Positions 8,699 through 16,985 of a stretch of DNA of 64,000 bases are shown piece by piece. Source of the stretch: Paraburkholderia tropica (GTDB lineage: Bacteria > Pseudomonadota > Gammaproteobacteria > Burkholderiales > Burkholderiaceae); the NCBI RefSeq assembly GCF_914484835.1, contig NZ_CAJZAR010000052.1, positions 1 to 64,000 on the forward strand. Reading direction: 5' to 3'. A program made the translations under genes and the position numbers. A model generated the notes under the pieces. That model saw nothing but the letters and a program-made list of their open reading frames with translations, made no database searches and was not told the origin of the DNA. How positions within the stretch are numbered: position 1 is the stretch's first letter; every line of letters starts with the position of its first letter.

Positions 8699-9691
8699 AT
8701 GATATTGGCCTTATTAGTTATCGCGTTAGTCACATTTTCTATCTCTGCAGCGGCGATCTTCGGTGTTTGGTGCGTGATGAAGGCAGCGGCACGATTACCA
8801 TTGTTTATCCGACGCATCTTCCCCATGAGAGCGATTAGGTTTGCGTATGTAGGGCTGCGAAGATTATTCAGAAAAGTCGACCACTACCTGTTCAAAATTT
8901 GCTCTGAGAAATACGTACAGATTGGGGCAGGTATCGCCTTCGTCGCCGAGCTTCTGGGGATTCTCGGTGTCCGTGCTCACGGGCCAATCCTAAACGTCTT
9001 GTCATTGATCTGGACGAGTATTTTCCCGGTCGCAATCGTCTTCCATCTCGCCTATCGTGTGAAGAAGGTCAAGAAGTTTTGCGACGACGCTGCAGTGCGA
9101 CTGCTGGTCACGGTTGTTTTGTTGCTCGCGACGTGGTACTCGCATGCGATGGCGGCATCGACGATTACGACACTGATGGGAGTCGACTCGTCGCGATTCA
9201 CCTCGGCAGTGGCCGCGACCACATTCTTCGGCGTGGTCGGGTTGGCCGGCGTTATAGTTGCGGGAGCATCTGGAGTTTTGCTGCTCATCGGAATGTTTCT
9301 GACTTTTTTTCCGGCCCGCCGTAGACCTAAAGAGGAAAAGGCTTGGGCGGAACTTCGGGGGGCATTGAAGCAAAACGGCCCGAGAGTCTTGCCGCTCTTC
9401 TTCTTTATGGTTACTGTCGTTGCGATGGTACCGGAAGCTATCCTCGGTGGTTCTAACTTCACGGCTGCACTGGCGGCTAGAATCGCATTCACTTACGATC
9501 TTGCGGACCCTGAAATGTGTGGGAGTAAAAACCCGCGCGAACGCTTTCTTGTCTTGCTAGACAGGCCCAGTCGCGCGATCCGGTATACGGCCCCTGATCT
9601 CCCGAGAATACCGGTCACGTTCCTAAACAAGCTGCAAATTGAGACGATCATGCCAATCGAGCAGGAAGAAACTGACTGCCGCCGGTCGTAG
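8699..9691 (+). CDS. Multi-pass membrane protein of unknown function
   Basis: I do not recognise this 330-residue protein. It begins with a hydrophobic segment (residues 2-25), has a basic loop rich in Arg and Lys (residues 36-65), then about five further hydrophobic helices around residues 78-95, 100-120, 133-155, 165-205 and 230-255. The C-terminal 80 residues are soluble and mixed-charge, and contain the stretch ERFLVLLDRPSRAIRYTAPD. No ribosome site is obvious before the ATG, and an earlier non-ATG start cannot be excluded. It shares the AT-rich composition of the ParA/HEPN pair and lies within the same repeat-bracketed block. That association could be functional or merely co-transfer. 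Confidence 0.7.
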   Translation: MILALLVIALVTFSISAAAIFGVWCVMKAAARLPLFIRRIFPMRAIRFAYVGLRRLFRKVDHYLFKICSEKYVQIGAGIAFVAELLGILGVRAHGPILNVLSLIWTSIFPVAIVFHLAYRVKKVKKFCDDAAVRLLVTVVLLLATWYSHAMAASTITTLMGVDSSRFTSAVAATTFFGVVGLAGVIVAGASGVLLLIGMFLTFFPARRRPKEEKAWAELRGALKQNGPRVLPLFFFMVTVVAMVPEAILGGSNFTAALAARIAFTYDLADPEMCGSKNPRERFLVLLDRPSRAIRYTAPDLPRIPVTFLNKLQIETIMPIEQEETDCRRS

Positions 9692-10012
9692 CAGTAGTTA
9701 TTGGCCGGCGGAAGGTGTGACAGGCGGCAACGTGTCGAATGAGGCAGAACGTAGAGGTCGGAAGTTGGATATGAAGCATCGTCCACGCAAAGGGTGGCTG
9801 TGAGACGTCTGAACGGCCATAGGCGATAGACCGCTGCGCTGTTGAAACGGACATTGCCGTCGCTGCGACCAGTTGAATCCACAGTCGGCAAGTGCCTTTC
9901 ATCGTTATTCTGAGGAGAGTTTGTTTTCCGCCACCAACTCAACTCCGTACCGTGTATACCTCTATGGGATGAGGGTGCGAGGAGATTCGACGAAAATTTA
10001 TAGTGTCGACCG
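9692..10012. other. Intergenic at the right end of the accessory block
   Basis: AT-richer, with no gene recognised. It ends precisely where the right copy of the 107-bp repeat begins. Confidence 0.4.
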
Positions 10013-10119
10013 CTACACGCAGCCGGTGAACCACGAACGCGGGCAGTTGCGGATGCCGACGCTGCTGCTGATCGGCGATAAAGATACGACGGCCATCGGC
10101 AAGGACGCCGCGCCGTCCG
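10013..10119 (+). repeat. 107-bp direct repeat, right copy
   Basis: Direct repeat of 6562-6668 with 106 of 107 bases identical. See the left copy. Confidence 0.95.
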
Positions 10120-10145
10120 AGGTGCGCGCGCCGCGCGAGCCTTGA
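10013..10145 (+). pseudogene. Alpha/beta hydrolase gene, right remnant
   Basis: Encodes YTQPVNHERGQLRMPTLLLI and GDKDTTAIGKDAAPSEVRA before a premature stop at 10143-10145. Positions 10013-10119 duplicate 6562-6668 with one mismatch. This copy keeps the EVRA continuation expected of the family, which the left copy lost, so the two are separately decayed versions of one gene segment. The catalytic His region and the N-terminal half are absent. Confidence 0.8.
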
Positions 10146-10177
10146 ACTTCAGCGTGTGAGGCGTGCAGGCCAGCATG

Positions 10178-10206
10178 AAAAACGGGCGCATCGAGCGCCC
10201 GTTTTT
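10178..10206. terminator. Bidirectional intrinsic terminator
   Basis: AAAAACGGGCGC (10178-10189) pairs perfectly with GCGCCCGTTTTT (10195-10206) across a 5-base loop. A- and T-runs on the two sides would serve transcripts from both directions: the old hydrolase gene on + and the luciferase-like gene on -. Confidence 0.85.
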
Positions 10207-10230
10207 TCTTCCAGTGGCCAGGCGACGAAC

Positions 10231-10288
10231 AAACCGCCGCTCAAACCGCCGCTCAAACCGCCGCTCAAACCGCCGCTCAAACCGCCGC
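10231..10288. repeat. 12-bp tandem repeat at the 3' end of the luciferase-like gene
   Basis: Four perfect copies of aaaccgccgctc (10231-10278) plus a partial fifth (10279-10288). The last units overlap the stop codon and final codons of the minus-strand oxidoreductase gene. Each unit carries a TCA on +, which reads as TGA on -, so the stop is repeated in register. Confidence 0.9.
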
Positions 10289-11269
10289 CATCTCCGCACG
10301 CAGTTCGGCGGCGATCTCGAACGATCGCAAACGCTTGGTGTGATCGTAGATCTGCGCAGTGACGATCAGCTCGTCGGCCTGGGTCTGCTCGATCACCGAT
10401 TCGAGCCCCGCGCGCACCGTCTCGCGGTCGCCGATCACCGAGCACGCCAGCGAATGCGCAACGCCGGCCAGTTCGAAGTCGTTGGCGGCAATCTGCTCGA
10501 CGGGCGGCGGCAACTGGCCCGGCGTGCCGCGCCGCAGATTCACGAACTGCTGTTGCAGCGAGGTAAACAGCAGACGCGCCTCGTCGTTGCTTTCGGCGGC
10601 GATCACGTTGACGCCGACCATCGCATGCGGCTTCGCGAGCGTGGCCGAAGGACGGAACTGCGAACGATAGAGACGCAGCGCCGTGAGCAGATGATCGGGC
10701 GCGAAGTGCGAGGCGAACGCGAAGGGCAGACCCATCGCGGCGGCGAGCTGCGCGCCGAACAGGCTGGAGCCGAGGATATAGAGCGGCACGTGCAGGCCCG
10801 CGCCGGGCACCGCGCGCACGCGCTGGCCGTCGACGGGCTCGCTGAACAGGCGCTGCAATTCGGCGACGTCGTCGGGGAACGCTTCGGCGCTCGCTTGCAG
10901 ATCGCGGCGCAGCGCGCGCGCCGTGGTCTGGTCGGTGCCGGGCGCGCGTCCGAGGCCGAGGTCGATACGGCCAGGGTAGAGCGCTTCGAGCGTGCCGAAC
11001 TGCTCGGCGATCAGGAGCGGCGCGTGGTTGGGCAGCATGATGCCGCCCGAGCCCACGCGGATGGTCTTCGTGCCGCCCGCCACATAGCCGATCACGACCG
11101 AGGTGGCGGCGCTGGCGATGCCCGTCATGTTGTGATGCTCGGCGAGCCAGTAGCGGTGGTAGCCCCAGCGCTCGGCGTGCTGGGCGAGATCGAGCGTGTT
11201 GCGCAGCGCGGCGCCGGCGTTCGAACCGGCGGGCACCGGCGAGAGGTCGAGGACGGAGAAGGGAATCAT
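10277..11269 (-). CDS. LLM-class flavin-dependent oxidoreductase (luciferase-like monooxygenase)
   Basis: 330-residue member of the bacterial luciferase-like TIM-barrel family, typically using reduced FMN to oxidise an organic substrate. The N-terminus MIPFSVLDLSPVPAGS and the LAEHHNMTGIASAATSVVIG segment (about residues 45-65) are typical of the YhbW/MsnO8-like group that carries the AEHH signature. GRIDLGLGRAPGTDQ (about residue 110) is the other conserved segment. The frame is open upstream, but the conserved protein begins at the ATG on 11269. The substrate cannot be inferred. It is transcribed away from the AT-rich region that precedes hpnI. Confidence 0.92.
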   Translation of the reverse strand: MIPFSVLDLSPVPAGSNAGAALRNTLDLAQHAERWGYHRYWLAEHHNMTGIASAATSVVIGYVAGGTKTIRVGSGGIMLPNHAPLLIAEQFGTLEALYPGRIDLGLGRAPGTDQTTARALRRDLQASAEAFPDDVAELQRLFSEPVDGQRVRAVPGAGLHVPLYILGSSLFGAQLAAAMGLPFAFASHFAPDHLLTALRLYRSQFRPSATLAKPHAMVGVNVIAAESNDEARLLFTSLQQQFVNLRRGTPGQLPPPVEQIAANDFELAGVAHSLACSVIGDRETVRAGLESVIEQTQADELIVTAQIYDHTKRLRSFEIAAELRAEMAAV

Positions 11270-11965
11270 GGGGATCGTGGCGCTCCGGAAATCATGGGGC
11301 GCGGCTGCAAGGCAGACGCAAGGTGCGGCCATTGTGCCAAAGCGTCCTGGATCCTGCTGGCGCCCGCCGGGAACCCATGCGGGCGGCGTGGGTTCAAGCG
11401 ATCTCCACATGTTCTTAATTGAATCGGAATAATTCTTGTTTATTCTGACTTTACAGTCTGCAATTCAATTCTGTTAAAGATGCATTGCGATATGCTTTCC
11501 GAATTTTTTCATTTTTAAAAATATTGGCGGGTAAGAAGATTCAAATGAGAAATAATCGCAGTCTTCTCCGACCTTTGCGGATTTGAGAAGGATTTTTGCG
11601 AGGACTGCAAGGCAGTTAGAAGACGATACTGCTACAATTTTTGCGCCGGATCAGGGGCTCAGCGGTGCCTGGGCGCGGTCTGGGTAATGTAAGTGCGCGG
11701 GAATGCGCATCAGGTTTTATGGCACCGTTTAATCAAATCATCATTTGAATTTGCGCTGAGTCACTAAAAATGGTGTCGCCTGTTACGTTGCTGGCGATGA
11801 ATATGCTGCGCAGATACGATGCGCGTTTGTTTTATTGATGAACTTCGGGGTAGGGCAAATGGTTCCAGTCAAGACACTTGATCTGGACGGTGCGGTATGC
11901 CGGGCCGTCGTGTGCGCACTCGCGCCTTGCGGCGTCCGCCTGATTGACGGGCGAGGCGCGGCGGG
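11270..11965. other. AT-rich divergent control region
   Basis: About 700 bases between divergent genes, with a very AT-rich core (roughly 11405-11640) unlike the flanking sequence. A possible + promoter is TTTACA (11450-11455) with a GTTAAA 17 bases later (11473-11478). No protein-coding frame is credible. It should supply promoters for the oxidoreductase on - and hpnI on +. The unusual length and composition could reflect a regulatory or H-NS-bound element, or a vanished gene. Confidence 0.5.
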
Positions 11966-13330
11966 ATGACGGGGTCGCTTTTTTCCGCGTGGCCGCTCGC
12001 GTGGTGGTTGCTGGCGGCGCTGTGCTGCGCCGCCACGCTGTACGCGATCAGTGCCGCCTTGACGATGCCGCGCTTCGGCTCCGCTGCGCAGGTGCGCGTG
12101 GCCGCGCGTCTCGCGCGCGCTCGCGCGGCCACGCCGGTCAGCGTGCTCAAGCCCCTGTGCGGCGCCGAACCGCGTCTCTACGAGAACCTCGCCACGTTCT
12201 GCGAGCAGCGCCATCCGCGTTATCAATTGATCTTCGGCGTGTCGTCGCCGAACGATCCGGCCATCGCCGTGGTGCGGCGGCTGCAGGCCGCGTATCCGGG
12301 CCATGACATCGTGCTCGTGATCGACGCGAGCGTGCACGGCAGCAACCTCAAGGTCAGCAACCTGATCAACATGGCGGCGCACGCGCGTCACGACCTGCTG
12401 ATCGTGGCCGACAGCGATATCGCCGTCGAACCGGACTATCTCGACATCGTCACCGCGCCGCTTGCCGATCCGGGCGTCGGCGTGGTCACCTGTCTGTATC
12501 GCGCGCGCAGCGTCGGCGGCTTCTGGCCGCGCATCGGCGCACTCTTCATCAACGAATGGTTCGCGCCTTCGGTGCGCGTCGCGCATTCGACGGGCTCGCG
12601 CGCCTTCGGCTTCGGCGCCACGCTGGCGCTGTCGCGCACGACGCTCGAACGCATCGGCGGCTTCACGGCGCTCAAGGACTGTCTCGCCGACGACTACCTG
12701 CTGGCGCGTTTCGCGCGCGACCATGGCCTGGCCACGGTGCTCGCGCCCGTGCTGGTCGCGACCGACGTGATCGAGCCGAATTTCCGCACGCTGTGGCTGC
12801 GCGAGACGCGCTGGCTGCGCACGATCCGCTCGGTGAATCCGGCGGGTTTCGCGTCGCTGTTCATCACGTTCACGTTTCCGTGGCTCGTCGCGGGCGCGCT
12901 CGGTTATGCGCTGCTCGAAGGCTTGCTGCCGGTTGTTGCCGGTGGCGCGGGTGGTGCGGGTGGTGGTGGCATCGGCGCACTATGCGCGGGCGGCAGGGCG
13001 GCGACGGCCGCGCTGGCGACGAGCACGGTCGGCGGTATCATCGCGCGGATAGCGTTGCATGCGCGCAGCAGCGGTGGCTGGCGCGCGTTCTGGCGCGATT
13101 TGCCGCTCGTGCCGCTGCGCGACACGCTGCTGCTGCTGCAGTGGCTCGCGGCCGCGTTCGGCTCGCATGTGATGTGGCGCGGCGTGCGCGTGCCGGTGGC
13201 CAATCCCGAAACGGGCGAGGCGGTGGGCGCGGGACACACGGGTGTCACGCAGACCGTGTCCACTGCGCGCGAGCCGCGTGTGAGCGCGGCGCCTCGGCGC
13301 GCGGCCGTGGAGGTCACGGATGGCCGCTGA
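11966..13330 (+). CDS. hpnI: Hopanoid biosynthesis glycosyltransferase HpnI
   Basis: GT2/GT21-type (ceramide glucosyltransferase-like) membrane enzyme. In Burkholderia and Rhodopseudomonas HpnI adds N-acetylglucosamine to bacteriohopanetetrol. An N-terminal membrane anchor (residues 10-32) is followed by TPVSVLKPLCGAEPRLYENL. The metal-binding IVADSDIAVEPDYL is near residue 150, LADDYLLA is the acid/base region, and RETRWLRTIR is the (Q/R)xxRW motif. Two C-terminal membrane segments follow. The stretch after residue about 320 is unusually Gly/Ala-rich (GGAGGAGGGG) and looks like an expanded linker. First of the hpnI-J-K-L run. Confidence 0.92.
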   Translation: MTGSLFSAWPLAWWLLAALCCAATLYAISAALTMPRFGSAAQVRVAARLARARAATPVSVLKPLCGAEPRLYENLATFCEQRHPRYQLIFGVSSPNDPAIAVVRRLQAAYPGHDIVLVIDASVHGSNLKVSNLINMAAHARHDLLIVADSDIAVEPDYLDIVTAPLADPGVGVVTCLYRARSVGGFWPRIGALFINEWFAPSVRVAHSTGSRAFGFGATLALSRTTLERIGGFTALKDCLADDYLLARFARDHGLATVLAPVLVATDVIEPNFRTLWLRETRWLRTIRSVNPAGFASLFITFTFPWLVAGALGYALLEGLLPVVAGGAGGAGGGGIGALCAGGRAATAALATSTVGGIIARIALHARSSGGWRAFWRDLPLVPLRDTLLLLQWLAAAFGSHVMWRGVRVPVANPETGEAVGAGHTGVTQTVSTAREPRVSAAPRRAAVEVTDGR

Positions 13331-13481
13331 GGATTGCCGATGGCGGCAGACGGTGCCTGATGGCCGCTGAACCGCAGACGTGCCGGAACATTTCATCGCG
13401 CGTGACGCCGGCCGGAGCCGACGCCCGCGCGCTTACGCTTTCAAGCTCAATTGACTCAAGGATTGCCGGAGCACTCATCTC

Positions 13482-14903
13482 ATGAAAACGCTGTTTTTGC
13501 AGGCCCCGTCGTATGACGGCTTCGATGGCGGCGCGGGTTCGCGCTATCAGGCGAAGCGCGAGATCCGCTCGTTCTGGTATCCGACCTGGCTCGCGCAACC
13601 CGCGGCGCTGGTGCCGGAGAGTCGCGTGCTCGACGCGCCCGCCGACGGCATCGGCGTGGAAGAGACGCTCAAGATCGCGATGGACTACGACCTCGTGATC
13701 ATCCACACGAGCACGCCGTCGTTCCCGACCGACGCGCTGTTCGCGGAAGACCTGAAAAAGCGCAAGCCGTCGCTGCTGGTCGGCATGGTCGGCGCAAAGG
13801 TGATGGTCGATCCGCACAACTCGCTGACGGCGTCGGAAGCGATCGACTTCGTCTGCCGCGAGGAGTTCGACTACACCTGCAAGGAAATCGCCGAAGGCAA
13901 GCCCTTCCCGGAAATTAAGGGTTTGAGCTGGCGCGCGAAGGACGGCTCGATCGAGCACAACGAAGCGCGTCCGATCCTCGAAAACATGGACGAGCTGCCG
14001 TTCGTCGCGCCCATCTACAAGCGCGACCTGAAGATCGACAACTACTTCATCGGCTATCTGAACTACCCGTACGTGTCGATCTACACGGGCCGCGGCTGCA
14101 AGTCGCGCTGCACGTTCTGCCTGTGGCCGCAGACGGTCAGCGGCCATCGCTACCGCACGCGCTCGGTCGAGAACGTGATCGCCGAAGCGAAGTGGATTCG
14201 CGACAACATGCCCGAAGTGAAGGAGCTGATGTTCGACGACGACACCTTCACCGACGACCTGCCGCGCGCCGAAGCCATCGCCATCGGTCTGGGCAAGCTC
14301 GGCATGACGTGGTCGTGCAACGCGAAGGCCAACGTGCCGTTCAAGACGCTCAAGGTCATGAAGGAAAACGGCCTGCGTCTGCTGCTCGTGGGCTTCGAAT
14401 CGGGCGACGACCAGATCCTCGTGAACATCAAGAAGGGCGTGCGCACCGACTTCGCGCGCCGCTTCAGCGCGGACTGCAAGAACCTCGGCATCAAGATTCA
14501 CGGCACCTTTATTCTGGGTCTGCCGGGCGAGACGCAGGAGACCATCAAGAAGACCATCGAGTACGCGAAGGAAATCAATCCGCACACGATCCAGGTCTCG
14601 CTCGCCGCGCCGTATCCGGGCACGACGCTCTACAAGCAGGCCGTCGAAAACGGCTGGATGGAAGAGAACAAGACCATCAATCTGGTGAGCAAGGAAGGCG
14701 TGCAGCTTGCGGCGATCGGCTACGCGCATTTGTCGCGCGAGGAGATCTATCACCATCTCGAACAGTTCTATCGTCAGTTCTATTTCCGTCCGTCGAAGAT
14801 CTGGGAAATCGTGCGCGAGATGCTGACGAGCTGGGACATGATGAAGCGCCGTCTGCGCGAAGGTGTGGAGTTCTTCCGCTTCCTGCGCGCGCACGAGGCA
14901 TGA
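13482..14903 (+). CDS. hpnJ: Hopanoid radical SAM protein HpnJ
   Basis: B12-binding-type radical SAM enzyme. In Burkholderia cenocepacia HpnJ is required to convert glucosaminyl-bacteriohopanetetrol into the cyclitol ether by ring contraction. The 473 residues contain an N-terminal cobalamin-like Rossmann domain (residues 1-150). The radical SAM cluster motif CxxxCxxC is seen as CKSRCTFC near residue 207, followed by LMFDDDTFTDD and GFESGDDQIL. Length and context match HpnJ. It is 151 bases downstream of hpnI; its stop overlaps the hpnK start (ATGA), so J, K and L are coupled. Confidence 0.95.
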   Translation: MKTLFLQAPSYDGFDGGAGSRYQAKREIRSFWYPTWLAQPAALVPESRVLDAPADGIGVEETLKIAMDYDLVIIHTSTPSFPTDALFAEDLKKRKPSLLVGMVGAKVMVDPHNSLTASEAIDFVCREEFDYTCKEIAEGKPFPEIKGLSWRAKDGSIEHNEARPILENMDELPFVAPIYKRDLKIDNYFIGYLNYPYVSIYTGRGCKSRCTFCLWPQTVSGHRYRTRSVENVIAEAKWIRDNMPEVKELMFDDDTFTDDLPRAEAIAIGLGKLGMTWSCNAKANVPFKTLKVMKENGLRLLLVGFESGDDQILVNIKKGVRTDFARRFSADCKNLGIKIHGTFILGLPGETQETIKKTIEYAKEINPHTIQVSLAAPYPGTTLYKQAVENGWMEENKTINLVSKEGVQLAAIGYAHLSREEIYHHLEQFYRQFYFRPSKIWEIVREMLTSWDMMKRRLREGVEFFRFLRAHEA

Positions 14904-15841
14904 TGCAGCCGCGCGAACGCGCGCTGATTTTCACCGCCGACGATTTCGGCCTGCACGAGCGGGTCAACGCGGCGGTGGAGCGCGCGCATCGCGACGGCGT
15001 GCTGAATGCCGCGAGCCTGATGGTGGCCGCGCCCGCCGCCGCCGACGCGGTGGCGCGCGCGCAACGCCTGCCGAAGCTGCGCGTGGGCCTGCATCTCGTG
15101 CTGGCCGACGGCGCGTCGAGGCTGCCGCGCGAGCGCATTCCCGCGCTCGTCGACGCGCAAGGCCGTTTCGGCGACAACATGGTGCGCGACGGCTTTCGCT
15201 TTTTCTTTCTGCCGCATGTGCGTGCGCAGCTTGCGCTGGAAATCCGCGCGCAGTTCGAGGCGTTCGCGGCGACGGGCCTCGCGCTCGATCACGTGAACAC
15301 GCACAAGCATTTCCATCTGCATCCCACGGTGCTCTCGCTGATCCTGTCGATCGGGCGCGAGTTCGGTTTGCGTGCCGTGCGTCTGCCGCTGGAGGCGGGC
15401 GCGCCCGCCGCGCTCAAGCCGTGGCTCGCGCTGGTGCGCTCGCGTCTCGCGCGCGCGGGCATCGCGCACAACGATTACGTGGTCGGCATCGCGAATACCG
15501 GCGCGATGGACGAAGCGGTGCTGCTCGACGCCATCGCGCGTCTGCCTGCGCAGGGCGTCGGCGAAATCTACTGCCATCCGGCCGAAGCGCCGGCGGCGGG
15601 CGAGGGGCCGATCACGGCGTCGATGCAGAGCTATCGCCACGCCGACGAACTCGCCGCGCTAGTGTCGCCGCGCGTGGCCGACGCGCTCGCGCGTGCGGGC
15701 GTGCGCCACGGTGGTTTCACCGATGTGTTTTTCGACGGCCGCGAAGTTGACCGCGACGGCCACGGCGGCCGCGGCGGCCATGGCGACCACGCGGCAGCGC
15801 CGCACAAGGCAGGGCTGGCGGAGGGTCGGGCGTCATCATGA
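14900..15841 (+). CDS. hpnK: Hopanoid N-deacetylase HpnK (YdjC family)
   Basis: YdjC-type carbohydrate deacetylase that removes the acetyl group from N-acetylglucosaminyl-bacteriohopanetetrol made by HpnI. FTADDFGLHERVN (residues 11-23) holds the metal-binding Asp pair. HVNTHKHFHLHP (about residues 130-141) supplies the His ligands. EIYCHPAE is the C-terminal conserved site. The start chosen overlaps the hpnJ stop; a second ATG follows immediately at 14903. The 313 residues exceed the usual ~280 because of a His/Gly-rich tail (GHGGRGGHGDH, about residues 285-297), which looks lineage-specific. Confidence 0.92.
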   Translation: MMQPRERALIFTADDFGLHERVNAAVERAHRDGVLNAASLMVAAPAAADAVARAQRLPKLRVGLHLVLADGASRLPRERIPALVDAQGRFGDNMVRDGFRFFFLPHVRAQLALEIRAQFEAFAATGLALDHVNTHKHFHLHPTVLSLILSIGREFGLRAVRLPLEAGAPAALKPWLALVRSRLARAGIAHNDYVVGIANTGAMDEAVLLDAIARLPAQGVGEIYCHPAEAPAAGEGPITASMQSYRHADELAALVSPRVADALARAGVRHGGFTDVFFDGREVDRDGHGGRGGHGDHAAAPHKAGLAEGRASS

Positions 15842-16938
15842 AGTGGCTTCAATGGCTGGGCCTGCCGGTCGGGATCGCGATCCTGATCGGCCTCGTCGTC
15901 CACGACGGCGCGCATGACGTGATGCGCGTGATCGGCGCGGCGGGTCCGGTGCTCCTCTGGCTCGTGCCGTTCCACGCGCTGCCGCTGCTGCTCGACGCGC
16001 ACGCGTGGCGTCTGCTGCTCGACCGGCGAGCGCCGTTGTCCTTTCTCTGGTGGGTCGCCACGGTGCGCGAAGCCGTCAACCGGCTGCTGCCCGTGGTGGG
16101 CGTCGGCGGCGAACTGGTCGGCATCCGCCTCGCGCGCTGGACGCTGCGCGAGCCGCGCCAGGTGAGCGAGGTCACGGCGTCGGTGATCGTCGAGGTATTC
16201 GTGACGATCGCCGTGCAGTACGCGTTTTCGGCGCTCGGCGTGGTGCTGATCGTCGCGGCGACCGGCGACGGCGGCTCGCTGCGCACCATCGTCACGATCG
16301 CGCTGGCGCTCGTGCTGACCGCGCCGCTGCCCGTGCTCGCGGTCGTGCTGCTGCGGCGCGGCGGCGTGTTTCATGCGATCGAGCGCTGGGCAGCGCGGCT
16401 GTTCGGCGAGGAAACCTGGCAGAAGCTCGGCATCGACGGCCGGCAGCTCGACGCCGATCTCGACGCGCTGATGTCGCGCACCGGCCTGATGTTCCGCGTG
16501 TTCTTCTGGCAGCTCGGCGGCTACATGCTGGGCGCGTTCGAAACCTGGTGGGCGCTCTCGCTGCTCGGCCATCCGGTCTCGGTCGGCGACGCGCTCGCCA
16601 TCGAGGCCATCACCCAGGCCGTGCGCCACGCGGCCTTCATGGTGCCCGCGGGCCTCGGCGTGCAGGAAGTCGCCGTGGTGCTGCTCGCGCAGTTGTTCGG
16701 CGTGAGCCAGGAAGTGGCGTTCTCGCTCGCGCTCGTCAAGCGCATGCGCGAAGTGGTGTTCGGCGTGATCGCGCTGATTTCCTGGCAGGCCGCCGAGATC
16801 GCCCGCACGCGCCGCACGCTGCGCGGTGGCACGCCGGAGCGCGTGGGGTTGCGCGCCGGTTTGCACGATATTGCGCGCGTTTCCGAACGTATGGCCGAAG
16901 CTTCGAAGCGGCCCTCGAACCACGACCGGCGTCATTGA
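15838..16938 (+). CDS. hpnL: Hopanoid-associated membrane protein HpnL
   Basis: 366-residue inner-membrane protein of the lysylphosphatidylglycerol synthase transmembrane (UPF0104/flippase-like) family, with about eight hydrophobic helices. Conserved segments include NRLLPVVGVGGELVGIRL (about residues 80-97) and MVPAGLGVQEVAVVLLAQLFG (about residues 267-287, shown in part). In hopanoid clusters HpnL is thought to help move or place modified hopanoids, but this is not established. Its ATG overlaps the hpnK stop (ATGA). The next gene, for a lipoprotein, follows 47 bases later and could be cotranscribed. Confidence 0.92.
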   Translation: MKWLQWLGLPVGIAILIGLVVHDGAHDVMRVIGAAGPVLLWLVPFHALPLLLDAHAWRLLLDRRAPLSFLWWVATVREAVNRLLPVVGVGGELVGIRLARWTLREPRQVSEVTASVIVEVFVTIAVQYAFSALGVVLIVAATGDGGSLRTIVTIALALVLTAPLPVLAVVLLRRGGVFHAIERWAARLFGEETWQKLGIDGRQLDADLDALMSRTGLMFRVFFWQLGGYMLGAFETWWALSLLGHPVSVGDALAIEAITQAVRHAAFMVPAGLGVQEVAVVLLAQLFGVSQEVAFSLALVKRMREVVFGVIALISWQAAEIARTRRTLRGGTPERVGLRAGLHDIARVSERMAEASKRPSNHDRRH

Positions 16939-16985
16939 CGGTACATTGTGGCTATTAAGCGTGCGCCGGGCCTCGGGTCCGGCGC

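Noticed and set aside
6562..10119. The bracketed block as an insertion sequence or integron
   Set aside because: No transposase, integrase, terminal inverted repeats or attC-like sites were found. The 107-bp repeats are coding fragments, far longer than usual target duplications.
10231..10288. Possible CRISPR-like array
   Set aside because: Units are 12 bp, directly adjacent and without spacers, so this is a simple tandem repeat. The same applies to 24004-24043 and 55645-55698.
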